Below are positions 5,606 through 6,115 of a DNA stretch of 6,115 nucleotides, piece by piece. The stretch covers positions 1 to 6,115 of the forward strand of contig CAILWD010000212.1 in the NCBI GenBank assembly GCA_903837815.1, written 5' to 3'. The notes under the pieces were generated by a model. It did no database searches and was not told the DNA's origin. It saw only the letters and a program-made list of their open reading frames with translations. Both the position numbers and the translations under genes were made by a program. Position 1 is the stretch's first letter. Every line of letters begins with the position of its first letter. Origin of the DNA: an uncultured Chloroflexota bacterium. Lineage in GTDB: Bacteria; Chloroflexota; Anaerolineae; Anaerolineales; Villigracilaceae.

Positions 5606-5686
5606 ACGGTTTCACACTTGCGGCACATGCGGGATATTCAACAAGCGCAAGCCCTATATATGGCAGTAAGTTTTTATTCGACATAA

Positions 5687-5718
5687 GCGGACTTGAAAGA
5701 GTCCGCCGCTCTATTTTT
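5687..5718. terminator. Hairpin between recombinase stop and att site, possible bidirectional terminator
   Basis: GCGGACT (5687-5693) pairs exactly with AGTCCGC (5700-5706) around the loop TGAAAG. On the + strand TTTTT follows at 5714-5718, which could end a rightward transcript from the tRNA promoter. On the - strand the hairpin comes 10 nt after the recombinase stop codon and is followed by a weaker TTATGT tail, so it may also end the recombinase mRNA. Confidence 0.5.
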
Positions 5719-6115
5719 ACGCCCCGCGCCCCATGTAAGGCACATGCAACAGGCTTGCCGCCTTGCGTTTCGCTTCTTCGGGTCGGCGGTCATATCGGGC
5801 GGTAGTGGTAACGCTTGAATGCCCCTCCATTTTTGAAACGGTTGTAATATCCGCGCCCGCGTCAAGCAGATCACTTACAAAAGTTCGGCGCATGTCATGG
5901 GGTGAAAAGGACTTGACGCCCGATTCATTCGCCCGCTTTGCCAGCATGTTATAAACCGTCTTCGGGGTCATGTTCTTGTAATTCACAATACGCCCCGACT
6001 TATTGACAGCTACAAACAACGCGCCAAGGTCAGCCCCGCGAACGGTCAGCCAGTCAGCCAGGGCGCGAGCCGCCCCGCCTGTGATGTATGCCGTCCGTTC
6101 TTTGTTGCCTTTGCC
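5717..6115 (-). CDS. Tyrosine recombinase/integrase, C-terminal catalytic domain (5' part beyond the window)
   Basis: The last 132 residues of a phage-integrase/XerC-D-like site-specific recombinase. The frame is open to the window edge (GKGNKERTAY...), so the N-terminal core-binding domain and the first catalytic Arg are not visible. Seen are the GKGNKER beta-hairpin carrying the catalytic Lys (1-7 of the fragment), SPHDMRR (71-77) with H73 and R76 of the HxxR motif, MEGHSS (96-101) with H99, and TARYDRR (105-111) with nucleophile Y108. All catalytic residues expected in this part are present, so the enzyme was recently functional. The TTG at 6017-6019 is not a start, since conserved sequence continues upstream. 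The stop codon faces the att site, with a hairpin in between. Its likely job is integration and excision of the element at the tRNA-Arg anticodon loop. Confidence 0.9.
   Translation of the reverse strand, partial: GKGNKERTAYITGGAARALADWLTVRGADLGALFVAVNKSGRIVNYKNMTPKTVYNMLAKRANESGVKSFSPHDMRRTFVSDLLDAGADITTVSKMEGHSSVTTTARYDRRPEEAKRKAASLLHVPYMGRGA

Larger units (their letters stand above)
5594..6115. mobile_element. End of an integrated genetic element, continuing past the window
   Basis: Sequence from 5594 onward replaces the 3' half of the tRNA and carries a tyrosine recombinase gene as its first gene. This is the usual arrangement for tRNA-targeting integrative elements or prophages. Only about 520 bp are visible, so the class (phage, conjugative or satellite) and cargo cannot be stated. 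The other junction, with the missing tRNA half, should lie to the right. Confidence 0.65.

Noticed and set aside
5133..5669. A 178-codon + strand open frame across the Hcy methyltransferase start and the tRNA half
   Set aside because: It contains VAQWIERLTS, the well-known false translation of tRNA-Arg. It overlaps a real gene on the opposite strand and has no family features or ribosome binding site.
5594..5950. Group I intron in the tRNA-Arg anticodon loop
   Set aside because: Such introns occur in tRNA anticodon loops, but no tRNA 3' half is found downstream in the window, and recombinase coding sequence starts at 5717. Integration explains the data better.

Overview
The window looks like chromosome from an anaerobic or facultative bacterium. 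The best guess is Chloroflexota, class Anaerolineae. That guess rests on the moderately GC-rich coding style, a lipoprotein with the long Thr/Pro-rich linker (TPTATxTPIPTATP style) common in that group, and an MttB-like/methyl-pterin one-carbon gene set. It is inference; no marker gene is present.

Left part (1-3193, + strand): three co-directional genes, probably one operon. They are the C-terminal two thirds of a non-pyrrolysine trimethylamine-methyltransferase (MttB) superfamily protein, a complete M20D amidohydrolase, and a complete pterin-binding methyltransferase of the methyltetrahydrofolate:corrinoid type. MttB-family enzymes move a methyl group from a methylated amine to a corrinoid protein, and the pterin enzyme exchanges methyl groups between corrinoid and tetrahydrofolate. 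The set therefore fits demethylation of a quaternary or tertiary amine, with the hydrolase perhaps releasing or trimming the substrate. The corrinoid protein is not in the window and may lie upstream. The two gaps carry unusual repeats: an octamer tandem array that folds into a 13-bp hairpin (972-1040), and a CGTCATTGC...GCAATGACG inverted repeat (2213-2283). After the third gene the octamer array recurs (3197-3228), followed by a strong intrinsic terminator.

Middle (3289-5245): a predicted surface lipoprotein with an alpha/beta-hydrolase domain (+) runs convergently into a homocysteine S-methyltransferase-family gene (-). One base separates their stop codons, and a short hairpin spans both stops.

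Right part (5246-6115): a roughly 310-bp stretch with no credible gene leads to the 5' half of a tRNA-Arg(UCG) gene behind a TATAAT box. The tRNA sequence stops abruptly in the anticodon loop and is replaced by foreign sequence. About 120 bp further on is the 3' end of a tyrosine recombinase gene (-), running off the window. This is the end of an integrated element that recombined in the anticodon loop. The junction forms a hybrid inverted repeat, and a set of short words is duplicated on both sides of the tRNA half. The junction is the most unusual part of the window: the 3' half of the tRNA is not restored here, so this copy appears broken and may be transcribed as a tRNA-half/element fusion RNA.
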